This document shows positions 54,030 to 64,000 of a stretch of DNA of 64,000 bases, one piece after another. Position numbers and translations under genes: made by a program. The stretch's first letter is position 1, and every line of letters starts with the position of its first letter. The notes under the pieces were generated by a model, which did no database searches, was not told the DNA's origin, and saw only the letters and a program-made list of their open reading frames with translations. Source of the stretch: Moringa oleifera (lineage: Eukaryota > Streptophyta > Magnoliopsida > Brassicales > Moringaceae). The DNA is taken from contig JAJFZO010000645.1 in the NCBI GenBank assembly GCA_021397835.1, forward strand, positions 1,116,001-1,180,000. The letters run 5' to 3'.

Positions 54030-55310
54030 TCTAAGATGGAATTCTTCATCTTTTTTTGATAACAAAAACATCATTCATCATTGAAAATTTCTTAATTCAA
54101 ATGTCTTTTACTAAAATTCTTCTTCGACTTCTGACAAAAGATCCTTGCTTTCATTTCAAGATGGAGTTCTTCCTCATGTTTCAATGGTAAACAGAAATCA
54201 AATTTCATCGTTTATTGTCGGAATTCTTTTTCAACATTGGATGACTCTCATCTCTTATCAGAATTCTTTCTTGACATTTGATGAAGTTAGATTTTTATCT
54301 CCCATTGAAATCACCCTCAATGTTCGACATGTGAAATTGTTCTAAAAGATCTTATTTTTTATTAGAATCGTCCTCGATGTTCGATGATCTTACTGTCAAA
54401 ATTCTTCCTCAATGTGCCTTATAAAAGTTATCTTTTATCATAATTATCCTCAACATTCGATGTTGCAAAGAAATATGTCATCTTCCATCAGAATCATCTT
54501 TGATGTATGATGATTTGGCTTTGAAAATTATTCTTTACATATCTTACGAGCATTGTTCCCTATCGAAATCATCCTCAACATTCGACATTTTAAAAAAATA
54601 ATATTTTGAAATGTCTTATCTTTCATCAAAATTGTCCTTGATTTATGATGATTTGGTCATCAAAATTTTTCCTCGACATAACTTATAAGCGTTGTCTCCT
54701 ATTTGAATGGTCCTCGACATTCGACATTTTGAAGAACGATATTTTAAAATGGCGTATCTTTCATTAGAATCATCCTCAATGTATGACTCTTTAGCTATTG
54801 AAAAATTTTTTTTGGACATATCCTACGAGCATTATCTCCCATCAATCGTCATCGACATTTGAGATTGTAAAGAAATATCTCATCTTCCATTAGAATCATC
54901 CTCGATGTTAGATTTTGAACAAGAGTTACTTCTTGTCGAAATATTCCACGACATTTGACGCTGTAAAAAAAGTTTAAAAAATTGAAATTTCACATTTTCC
55001 ATCAAAATTGTCCTCTATATACAACGATTAGTTGTCAAAACTCTTCCTCGACATACCCAACGAATTTCGTCTCCTATCAAAATTGTCCTTGACATTTGAT
55101 GTTTCAAAGAAATAAAAGGTTTGAATTTTTAAAATTTTTATCTTTCATCGGAATCTCCTTGAATGTTAGACTTTGAATAATAATTGACTTTCTATCGAAA
55201 ACTAGTTTGACATCCAGTATTGAACACATTTTGCCCTCCATTGAAATCTTCTTTGATGTTTGACAATGAAAAATGTTTTACCTATCGTTTGGATTCTCTT
55301 TGATGTTCTT
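54030..55310. repeat. Degenerate tandem array, period about 140 bp
   Basis: A recurring block carries, in order, CATCTTCCATCAGAATCATCC, TCGATGT.TGATGATTTGGC, TTCCTCGACATA, ACGAGCATTGTCTCC and ATCCTCAACATTCGACATTTT. Blocks start about 94-142 bases apart (for example near 54426, 54550, 54689, 54828, 54922 and 55064). Each block holds two to three copies of a shorter TCCTCGACATTCGA motif, so it is nested. No coding frame is preserved. It lies downstream (minus-strand sense) of a gypsy integrase remnant. Confidence 0.8.
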
Positions 55311-55860
55311 TTTTTTTTTTATTAAAAGCATGTATTTGTTTTTTTCAATTTGTTTTGCCTGATCATCAAAGTACATAACTCCTCAAACAAAGTTCTTTTT
55401 CTAATTTTTTTCATCTATTTTTTCAAAAGTTTTTCTTCTCTTCTTTTTCTTTTTAAGAATAATTGATCCGTTTGCTTTTTAGCGTCCTTCTTTGAAAATT
55501 TAATTGCCAAATTTTTAAATGACAAGTCAAATCAATAATTTGAGATTCTATTAATAGAAGCACTCCACATGTTTTTTCTTTTTTCATCGTGTTTCCTAAA
55601 AAGTATCATTTTTCTTTGATTTTATTTATAATTTCTCTTACTTTACAAAGTTGTATTTAACTTGTACTTATCAAATTTGTTTTGAACAAATAGTTAATCA
55701 TGAATTTTCAAAAATAATAATCAACTTATCAAGAAAGAGAGGTTACTGTGAATGACATTTTATTTCTAATAAGAACATCAAGTACATAGATCAAGAAAGG
55801 GAAAAAAGGATTCACCCCCTCACTATCAAGTGTCAACTTTGTCTAATTTTTCTTAATAAT
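55311..55860. other. AT-rich spacer
   Basis: T-rich DNA between the tandem array and the integrase remnant, with no recognisable feature. Confidence 0.5.
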
Positions 55861-56460
55861 GATTAATTTAATACACCAAATTTCTTTTTATTGAAATGAT
55901 GAAGGCGCATTTTTATCCTCATTGGATTTGCCTGATACTGGAACTAAGTAGTTCTTGCCCATTTATTTCTTGTACTATCAAATCTTTTCTAGAAAAGGTT
56001 TTCTTCATTGAATTCATCCTAATTTGGCATTCATTTCCCCTTTGGGGGCTCATTTACCCCTTAGGTCATAATATTCTTAGGAATGCGTTTCAACACTAAA
56101 TCTCATTCTTTGAATTGTTTGATATGCTTTTTTCATTCTATTATGGTATGACTGCCCATGCAAAACAACTTCTAATCTTTTCTCATCAATCATATTTAGT
56201 TACTTGTACCGTATTTGCTTCTTTTTTTTAGTACCCATTTCGTTTCTTCAAGTTGCGATTCCATAAGTATATTTTGGGAAAGAGTTTGTATTCCAATTGG
56301 CAATACTACTTCCGTATTATTTACTAATGAGCATGGAGTTGCCCTAGTTGATGTTCTTGCTCAAGCATGTAAAGCTAGTGATAGCATTTTATGCTAGTCT
56401 TTATAATTCATGGTCATTTTTTGAATTGTTTGCCTTTTCAATCATTTTATTTTCATCCGC
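55860..56460 (-). mobile_element. Ty3/gypsy integrase C-terminal remnant
   Basis: On the minus strand, broken frames read NYKD.HKMLSLALHA, then TSTRATPCSLVNNTEVVLPI, ILMESQLEETKWV, LNMIDEKRLEVVLHGQSYHN and DLVLKRI. These correspond in order to the WHE.LP.ALWAYRT, ATPFSLVYG.EAVLP, L.DEKR....GQ.YQ.R and GDLVLK blocks at the end of gypsy integrases. Frameshifts and stops are frequent. Confidence 0.85.
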
Positions 56461-56545
56461 TTAAATTTTTTTATTTAATTTTATTTAATTTTATTTATTT
56501 TCAAAACAGTAATTCTTGACATCTTGTAGATAGCATGATTGATAA

Positions 56546-56785
56546 AGTTAACTAAGAAGTGAATCACATTAATTCTATTACTTTGATTTTGGTAATCCAT
56601 CAAGAAGCGTTTCACATTTAACCTAATGTACCAAATTTACAGAAACAACCAAGAAATGATTCACATTCACCCTATCGCTTTGAATTTGTAGAAGTTAACT
56701 AGCAAGTGATTCTCATTCATCTTGTTATCTTGATTTTGGTAATCATCAAGAAGCGATTCTCATTCATATTGATATACTGATGACT
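56546..56785 (+). repeat. 49-bp tandem array, five units
   Basis: Units start at 56546, 56596, 56645, 56694 and 56743, so the spacing is 50, 49, 49 and 49. Each carries AAGAAGTGATTCACATTCA-like sequence followed by a CTTTGATTTTGGTAA-like end. Units 1 and 4 share a GTTAACTA start and units 2 and 5 an ATCAAGAAGCG start, hinting at a three-unit higher-order repeat of about 147 bases. Confidence 0.85.
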
Positions 56786-57112
56786 TTTCTACAACACGAT
56801 TTTCAATTGTCAAGAATGTCCATGATTTTTGACCTAATAGGGATGATTATTTTTCTTCTATTTTTTTTCATAAAGTTTTTTTTTTACCGAGGGTATTTCG
56901 GTTTTAGTGGTTATTTATGTTGCACTATGCTTCAATATCTACATATTCTTACAATAACTAAACCAATTCCCTCTTGAATGCCGTGGCACTTATTTTAACC
57001 TTTTTTTTTTTTGTCTTCTTTAGTTTTCATTTTGGTTTCTTTCTTATGGAGGCTTATTTGCTTTTTTTTTTTTTTTTTCCCTTTTTCATTTCACTTGCTT
57101 GGAAATCTCTCG

Positions 57113-57760
57113 AGACATACCTCATCTAATTACCAACCGATATCATTTGAATCACCAAACTGAGTTTTGGATATTTATGTAAGGAAATGGGCAAACCTTA
57201 CTGGTTATAATGCAAGAAAATGGTGTTGAAAACAAAATGGATAATGAGACGGATAATTTGGTTGATCAATTTATACGTAATATGATTGAGGCGCCATCTT
57301 GTTATGGTCACAAATTTCAGCGTAAACACGGGGCTGACTATTCCATTTTGATGCCTACAGCATGTCACTTATGACCTCTTCTTAACTTGCACCAAGTTTT
57401 AACAGTCAAATTATTCTGAACTTTGTATACAAAGCTAAAAAGGAGATTAATCCAGCAATAATATCAAAGCCAAAATTTTCTATATAGCTATCAGCAATTT
57501 TGGGCTTATTCCAATTAACATACTATGAAGTGAAGTTGCTTATTCTAATTAATTTCTAGTATGTAGGCATAACTTAAACAGTTCGTAAACTTCATCCAGT
57601 TGGTGGGTGACGGCTACCCACCATTTTGCTAAAGAGAAAGCAGCCAAGAGGAAATTCAGACCAGAGATGCAGAATTCTTGTTTTCTCCGTGACATTGTCA
57701 ACATGTGCGGCAATTTTAGCTCACCACCTTGAATAAGTACTTTCATAATAAGCTTGTTAT
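57113..57760 (-). pseudogene. Promoter and 5' stub of a third peroxidase copy
   Basis: From 57113 the sequence aligns with the start and upstream region of the intact peroxidases. Shared parts are the ACCTCATC..ATTACC codons, the TCACCAAACTGAGTTTTGGA leader, the TATA context at 57269-57275 and about 450 bases of further upstream DNA. Only about 12 codons of exon 1 remain. Codon 7 is a stop, just before the alternative ATG at codon 8, and the rest is replaced by T-rich DNA next to the gypsy remnant. Confidence 0.8.
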
Positions 57761-57987
57761 TATGTTTCTATTTTATATATTACTTAATATAAGTATAAAT
57801 ATATTAAAGTAACAAGATATGATTCCATAACCATTGAAATCCAAAAGGAATTTGTAAGCAAATTTCACTACATTTATGAGAATCACTGCCATAAAATAAT
57901 TTTTTTAAATATAAAATAAAAAATCTTTCTTAACGGCTATTAAAAATTTATAAATTAACGTTAAAAATCTTAATAAAAATTTTAACT

Positions 57988-58361
57988 ACTACAAAAAAAT
58001 ATCATTTATTAGATGACAGTTGCCAATAAAAGCAATTTAAAGTTTTTGATTTAAATTAAATTTAAAATTATAAAAAATGACATTCTCGTTGGTTTTGATC
58101 AATTTTTATGGATTTTTCAAAAACTGACAAAAAAATTCAAATTGTAAATTCAATTTCTCGTTGGTTCTTGAGAAACTTAAGGGAAATTTGAAGTTATAAA
58201 TCTATTTTCTGATCGATTTCTCAAGAACCAATGAGAAAGATGCATTTTCAATTACTGTATTTTAATAAATCATTATGTTTACTTTCCTGTCATTGTTTTG
58301 ATGATGGTTTTGTTATAATCGTCATTTATGTAGCATCATTGAATCATTGTTTTGTTGTAGT
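57988..58361. mobile_element. CACTA-like MITE with internal hairpin
   Basis: The left end ACTACAAAAAAAT and right end TTTTGTTGTAGT form imperfect terminal inverted repeats of the CACTACAACAAAA type around 374 bases of non-coding DNA. Within it, 58154-58175 and 58217-58238 are reverse complements with one mismatch in 22, separated by 41 bases. A clean target duplication is not visible. Confidence 0.65.
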
Positions 58362-58727
58362 AAACGATCAAAGACTTATGCTGCTATTAATATAATTAAG
58401 AAGCTTAATTCACATCTATTTTTTAATATGTAATTGCTGCTTAATGCGCAGATATTGCAGCTTTAAATCTATTTTTTGAAATTGTAGTTTTATTATTCAA
58501 ATAATTAAGATTGAGAAGTGGATGTGTGGAAAGAAAGAGAGATTTTCTTGAAAACCGAAGGAGACACTACCAAAGGCACAATTACAAGCAGACTCATAAG
58601 TCATGCATGACAAACAACATAAAATAAGACAATGGGAAAACTCATGCAGACACTACAAGGTGTTGTGTTATTCTTGGCACAAGCACAAACAGCCAAAAAG
58701 GAGAGATGATGGCATTCAACGCCCACA

Positions 58728-59307
58728 CTAACAATGCTTAGTGCAAAAGCATCGTCTACGAAAGCCTCGGCATCGTCCTCCATGGAAGCCTTCCATGCGG
58801 CAAATGGTAGCGCAATTGCTATTTCTCACACACATTCCCCTGAAATGATGGCTCCGAGACTCGCATGCTCTTGCCTCCGCCACCTTTGGTCCCATCTCTG
58901 TTTCCCGTCGACATACATACATCAAATTATAAATAAATGCTCACACAAAGATCAACCAAAAAATCATAGAAAGAAACATTTTAGAAAGAACTTTTTTTTT
59001 TAAAAAACCAAAGATTTATATGCCTCAATCTTCCTTATTCGGATATCGAGAATTGTAAAATGAGCCAGCAGTGTTTACTAACTGCTACAGTGCTGGTGTG
59101 TTTCCATGAGCGAAAGAAAGAAATGGTAGAACATCATGCATGTACAAGAAGAAATCTCTAGGTGTTGCTGTGATGACCAGCTTTTAGTTGAGTTAATTTA
59201 ATTTAAATTCATGGAATCATGGTGAAGAGGAGAAGAACATAACCAGTGGCAAAAAGAAGCAATAGCAAGACGAAGGCAGCTGAAAACAGAGGCATAGAAC
59301 GACCCAT
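58728..59307 (-). CDS. Plant defensin (gamma-thionin) precursor
   Basis: Exon 1 (59244-59307) and exon 2 (58728-58897) join across a 346-base GT..AG intron to 77 residues. Residues 1-20 or so are a hydrophobic signal peptide ([13 protein letters not shown]). The mature peptide is predicted to begin at Arg31 and has the eight-cysteine defensin spacing: Cys33, 44, 50, 54, 64, 71, 73 and 77. Gly42 precedes the second Cys, the gamma-core runs GGRC..RRCFC, and the end is KHC. The intron in the signal-peptide region is typical of plant defensin genes. Mature defensins are secreted, disulfide-stabilised antifungal peptides; this one is strongly basic near its C-terminus (RGFRRRCF). A TATA box and (GA)n leader lie just upstream. 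All key residues are intact. Whether it is antifungal or has another role cannot be read from sequence. Confidence 0.95.

Positions 59308-59310
<3 letters not shown>

Positions 59311-59338
<28 letters not shown>
59311..59338. repeat. (GA)14 microsatellite in the defensin leader
   Basis: An uninterrupted GA run begins four bases upstream of the defensin ATG and reads as (TC)14 in the 5' UTR. Confidence 0.95.
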
Positions 59339-59339
<1 letters not shown>

Positions 59340-59384
59340 CACAGATCAGATAGTGAGATAGGAGAGTAGGCAATGCAGTGACCT

Positions 59385-59392
59385 TTATATAA
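59385..59392 (-). promoter_or_regulatory. TATA box of the defensin gene
   Basis: TTATATAA on the minus strand lies about 80 bases upstream of the ATG, leaving room for a leader of roughly 50 bases that includes the TC run. Confidence 0.65.
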
Positions 59393-59739
59393 GGGTTACA
59401 ATAATAAGTTATTCAAAGGGACAAACGAATAGCACATGCTTGCTTTCCTTTGAATGAGAGAAACTTTTGAAGTCCATGAAAAAGCAAAAGAGAGAGATTT
59501 CTCTGGTGTCATACAAATCAAGCTGCCTAACCTAATGCTTTGCTTATGCTGCTTTCCTTTTGCATTATCTTTTTGATAATTTAATTCCCTACTTTGATCT
59601 GTCTTTGCTTTTTGCCCATCACTAATCTGTGATGTTTTCTTTTTCTTGCATTAAATATAGCCTTTTCTTTTCGTTCTCTTCCTTTTGTACTTGAATTCTT
59701 GCAATATAATTATTCATAATTTTCTGACATTACTTCATC

Positions 59740-60790
59740 AAAATTTTTGGGGTTGTAGAGTAAATGAAAAATAGTGAACTTTCTTTTAATAGATTGTGAT
59801 ATAAACATGCCCAAAGCTGGCTACTCCTTACAATATTAAGCAAGCATTGGTCATCTTTAACATTGTTAATTAGGTGGCTACATATCAAGAAGTGCCTTGT
59901 TGGGTAATCATAAAGCCCAAGAATTTTCTTAAAGCGACACCTAAAGCACATCTACTGGGATCAAGTTTCATGCTATGCTTGTTTTTCAGCTCCACAAATT
60001 TTGTTGGAAGATCTTGCACATGTTCTTTCTTTTGCTTGCTTATGACTATCATGCTGTACTCTTTATGCTTACTTTTCTGCCCATTAGATCTGGAAGTATT
60101 TTGTTGATCAATTGTTGAGACTGGCTTCAGCATTGTTTAACTCAAAACTTATAACAATAGATATGCCCAAAACAGCAAATGAAGGTTTAATTTGGGTTTT
60201 TCCTTTTCAAGGTAATCAAAGAATTGATTATATAAAATTGCATCTATGAAGCTAACAAGTTCGTACTCTTTGAATGTTGCCTACAGCCACGCTTTCATTG
60301 AGGTATGAGAAATCAGTGCACATCCTCAATTCTTTGTTAGCCTTGTCACCACAATAATATTTACCAACCGTTCTAGATAGTGAAGTTCCTCAAATGATAT
60401 AATTAAAACTAGGCAAATTAATTTTCAACTTCCTTTTATCGTAGCTTGTTTTTCAAGGAAAAAGTTCCATTTATTCTACTAATTAATTAATCGATGATTA
60501 GGATCTAAATCTAGCTCGTGTAATAATAACTTGAGAATCTATTTCGCACATGTCTTCGCTTGTCTGGGGAAATAGATCTGCATTATCACGTAAACAATTC
60601 ACTACATTTGTTTATTCAGGCTTTTCTAATTGCAAGCTAATTTGTACTCCTTTGCCACTTTCTTCCCCAAGGATATTTGGCACTAATTGCTCAAGTTCCA
60701 CCAGTTGCCCAAATTTAGTGCCTTTTTCAAAGTTTTCAATACGAAATACCTCTTTATACTTGGTGTGAATTTTGTAAGGTAGGCTTCATA
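59740..60790 (-). mobile_element. Ty3/gypsy reverse-transcriptase remnant
   Basis: Minus-strand broken frames run from a region N-terminal to the RT into the RT. There is an NCLRDNADLFPQTSEDM block near 60570, LRMCTDFSYLNES near 60300, YSMIVISKQKKEHVQDL near 60030 and KLDPSRCALGVALRKFLGFM near 59920. These match the D.F.W...DMPGI, WRMCVDF.DLN, YVDDM.VKS....H and MKLNP.KCAFGV..GKFLG blocks of gypsy pol. Stops and frameshifts abound. It is probably a different copy from the integrase at 56 kb, because the defensin gene lies between them. Confidence 0.85.
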
Positions 60791-61099
60791 ACATTATCGT
60801 GTCTCTAATTGATTTCCTCAAATCTTTCCTAGGTCAATGCACTTTGTAACGTATGAGGCATTCAAAATCAATCTAACTAATACACGTAGTAGCACTTAGG
60901 CACCATGCCTATACAGACAGTATTGAAGAAAAACATAGCTACTGTGTGTTTAAATACTATGCGCAAGCAGGCGCTACGGATTGAAGAAGACATGATTGTT
61001 GGGCACCGGGGCATTGTGAAACGAGAGATGCAGAATTGAGAAATGTGTTACTCTTGTCTTGTCCCTTCTAGAAAAAGATTATAAAAGGACACTTTTGAT

Positions 61100-62165
61100 C
61101 GGTTCAAGGATGCAAGGAAGAGTTTTAGAGCGAGAGAGAGAGAGAACAAAAAAAAAAGAAAGAAAATATCAAGAACTTGATTAAGATTGAAGATCCAACA
61201 AAGGGAGGAAGATTCAATCAAGAAACCTAAGTTTCTCTCATTCCTATTCTCATCTCTCTTTAACTCAATGCTCTCCCTTGATCTATTTTTGTTTTCATTT
61301 ATATTAGACTAAACTTCTATTAGATTGAGGGTGACTTCATAATCCTAGAAATGATTCCATGTGTTTGCAGATGACAATTACTCTTATGAAATTTTCACAA
61401 TTAGAATTGTTTATATTCTTTTATAATTCATACTTATAATTATTGTTGCATTTTAATTAGGGTGATCTACTAAATGGGACTTTATAATGATCCAAAGCTC
61501 AATTAGTGTTCTTAATTTGCAATTATCTTGAAATGTAATTGCTAGTGATGTATTGAAATCAATGATTATGATCAAGTATTCACTGGTTTTGATGGAGAAT
61601 ATAACCTAAATTAAATGAATTACCCTTATTGCATTTGTTTTTTTTGGATCAACTTATCATTCTCATCTTAATGCTTCTTTTAGATTAAATCTAGGGTTCC
61701 TGTCCACTAGTTTCTTTAGTGAAAAGAAGTTTAATAATAGTGGTTATGTTTATTTAATGACTAAGTAATGAAAGTTTCGATAACAAAGGTTATTGTTATC
61801 TATGGTTGATAATTCTAATTGAAAATTGGGAAATAATATTATTGTCAACATATGATTAATTGTCTAGTGGTGGAGAATCAAGCCTTTCTTGTTTGTTTTC
61901 TATTAATTTACTTGACACTATTTTTCATTAGTTTTTTCTCTTCATTGCAATTATCCAATTTAATAATCAAAAATCCCTCCATTGACTTTTATGTTTATTA
62001 AGTCTTAGTTTAATTTAGTTTCTTATTTTTATAGCAAGTTAGTTATAAGTAGTACTTAAGGGATTAACTCTTGCTAAAATTATACTTATCGGAAATGAGT
62101 TATGGTGAGGTTTAAAATTGATACAGCTAACCATACATATCAAATTTTTGACATCATTGTCAAGG
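61100..62165 (+). mobile_element. Gypsy LTR with decayed primer-binding site
   Basis: A GA-rich start (61127-61145), a leader-like stretch and the closing phrase TATCAAATTTTTGACATCA then TTGTCAAGGATTG at about 62137-62165 resemble the LTR and primer-binding junction of Athila/Tat-type gypsy elements, which read TATCA..TTTTTGGCGCCG then TTGCCGGGGATTG. No plus-strand gag follows; instead a copia fragment in opposite orientation begins at about 62.3 kb, so the element is truncated. Confidence 0.55.
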
Positions 62166-62329
62166 ATTGATGTTTATTAATTTATTATTTCATTTACTTT
62201 TGCTTTATTTTTATTTTGGTGGGTTTAATTCTTTTGTTTCTCTCATAGGACATTCATAACTTTTAAATCTAGCAGGTTGCTCAATCTACATAGACTTCTT
62301 TCATAATATATCTGTTTAGAAATGCACTC

Positions 62330-64000
62330 TTCACCATCCATTTGAAAGAGTTTGAAGCCCATGAAAGGGGTAAAAGCACACAATATTTAGTACCTTCTAA
62401 TCTAGCCAATGGTGCAAATATCTCTTCATAATTGATCCCATCTTCTTGATTATATCATTGTGCAACTAATCTAGCTTTATTTCTAACTATGTGTCCTAAT
62501 TCATCTACCTTATTCCTAAAGATCCATTTGGTTCATATGGTCCATTGTTCACTAGATCTTGGATAAGTTCCCATACTTGATTTCACTCTAATTGATTTAA
62601 TTCTTTTTGCATGATTATTATCCAGAATTCATCTATCTCAATTTCTTTTATATTCATTAGCTTTATTTAAGACACAAAGGCAACATTACACATTTCTCCA
62701 TAGGATAATCTCGTCCTTCCCCCTTGAGATGGGCTTCTTATGTGATTTGTTCCACGAGATGATCTCTATTTTCTCTCTATTTCGTAGGTAGGTCATGACT
62801 CTTATCTTTAGAGTTTTCCTTTCCAATTATTATTGGTCTTTCTATATCACATTCTTTAGGCTCGTTGGAGATGTTATGATTTTTTACATCATTGACTATT
62901 TCTAAGCATGCATCTTCAAGGTCCTTATCTATACTAATACTAGATTTCTCACAAAAGACCACATGAACCACCCTTTCCTCCATGGTCAAAGTGATCTTGT
63001 TATGAACCCTATATGTCTTTGCTACAAGTGGAATATCTAAAAAAAATACCTACATTAGTTTTAAAGTCAAACTTTCCTAATTTATCCCTAATGTTGAGGA
63101 TGAAGCACTTGCATCCAAACACCCTAAAATAACTAATGTTAGGAACTCTACCTTTCCATAACTCATATGAGGTCTTCTTTATCTTAGATCTAACTACAAT
63201 CTTATTCATTACATAACAAGTAATGTTCATCATTTTCGCCTAAAAATATTTAGGCAAGCGATTTTCATTAATCATGGTTCTAATCATTTCTTGAATAAAA
63301 TTAATTTTTCTTTTTATAAGCCCATTTTACTGGGGTGTCTAAGAGTAGAGGAGGTATGATCATAACCTTTTTTTTTTTTTATCATAATGAGTTTCAAATT
63401 CGTCACAGTCAAACTCTTTACCACGGTCACTCCTAACACTTACTATGGTATATCCTTTTTCATTTTCTATCTTTTTAGAGAGTAACCTTTAAGGCATCAT
63501 CCTTATATCCTACAAATAGTATCTAAGTTAATTTAGAGTAGTCATCAAATATTCCAAAAGTATAGTTTTTTTTTTTTCGAAGACTTTGTGTGCTAGATGG
63601 TTCAAATAGATCTATATGTAGCAATTATAGTGGCCTAGATATGGATATGTATTTCTTAGACTTAAAGGAACTCTTAACTTATTTTTTGATTTGACAAGCC
63701 TCACATGTTTTATCTTTTTTGAATTTAAGTTTAGAAAGACCGCTAACTAATTCACTTTTAGATATCCTTGAAATTAAATCCATGCTATACTGACCTCATC
63801 TTCTATGCGAAAGCCAAACTTTATTATTAGTGACAAGACATTTTTCACCTTTAAGAAGTGATCTATCAATGTCTATTGTGAAAACTTTTGCACATCTCTC
63901 TCCTACAAATAGATGTTCGTGACTTTCAATATCTTTTATAATGCATCTATCTTTTTTAAACACCTCTTTATATCATTTATCATACAATTAACTAATACTA
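62330..64000 (-). mobile_element. Ty1/copia pol remnant, running off the window end
   Basis: Minus-strand broken frames follow copia order. A GAG-pre-integrase block near 63750-63640 reads LSKLKFKKDKTCEACQIKK and SSFKSKKYISISRPL. Integrase-core pieces lie near 63440. The block SYELWKGRVPNISYFRVFGC is at 63190-63090, followed by LTMEERVVHVVFCEKSS near 62990. Reverse-transcriptase start pieces, such as NQVWELVP-like and IGTKWVF-like text, lie near 62590-62400. Several stops and frameshifts make it inactive. The upstream part of the element lies beyond 64000. Confidence 0.85.

Noticed and set aside
58734..59003. 89-codon plus-strand frame
   Set aside because: Antisense to defensin exon 2 and its intron; the minus-strand gene explains it.
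59740..60790. A single gypsy element joining the RT (59.7-60.8 kb) and integrase (55.9-56.5 kb) fragments
   Set aside because: The same strand and order make it tempting, but a peroxidase stub, a MITE and an intact defensin gene lie between them, so two separate remnants are more likely.

Overview
The window is nuclear DNA of a eudicot plant, probably a rosid. It has spliced genes with GT..AG introns, very AT-rich intergenic DNA, plant-specific families (phytosulfokine receptor, class III peroxidases, a plant defensin, a TOM1-type membrane protein) and many decayed plant transposons (Ty1/copia, Ty3/gypsy, LINE, hAT, Mutator-like, CACTA-like, MITE). I see no tRNA, rRNA or organellar genes. The species cannot be named from the sequence alone.

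Layout. 1-7 kb (+): the last six coding exons of a TOM1/TOM3/THH1-type membrane protein whose 5' part lies upstream of the window or in DNA I could not decode. 11.4-19.5 kb (+): a three-exon aldo-keto reductase gene whose 5.4-kb second intron carries a LINE remnant. 23.3-26.4 kb (-): a single-exon leucine-rich-repeat receptor kinase, the phytosulfokine receptor PSKR1. 28-35 kb: an orphan exon-like sequence, an unrecognised coding-like fragment and a peroxidase pseudogene split by a MITE. 35-54 kb: a segmental direct duplication (about 35.3-41.9 and 47.3-53.7 kb). Each copy carries a gag-like retroelement remnant, one intact class III peroxidase gene (-), a CACTA-like terminus and an hAT transposase remnant. 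Between the copies sits a 1.87-kb Mutator-like element with a perfect 9-bp target-site duplication. 54-57 kb: degenerate tandem arrays on both sides of a gypsy integrase remnant. 57.1-57.8 kb: a promoter and 5' stub of a further peroxidase copy. 58.0-58.4 kb: a CACTA-like MITE with a 22-nt hairpin. 58.7-59.3 kb (-): an intact two-exon defensin gene. 59.7-64 kb: gypsy reverse transcriptase, a gypsy LTR and primer-binding site, and a copia pol remnant running off the window end.

Biology. The intact genes are individual plant genes rather than a pathway cluster. They include a peptide-hormone receptor, two secreted heme peroxidases of the PER4/PER5 type, a secreted antimicrobial peptide and a soluble oxidoreductase. 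The most informative structure is the peroxidase cluster: four copies in one orientation, two intact, with exons far more alike than their flanks and a short stop-free intron whose length is a multiple of three in both genes. The Mutator-like element with facing 20-bp arrays is the clearest repeat structure I found that the genes do not explain. I saw no convincing wholly new gene system.
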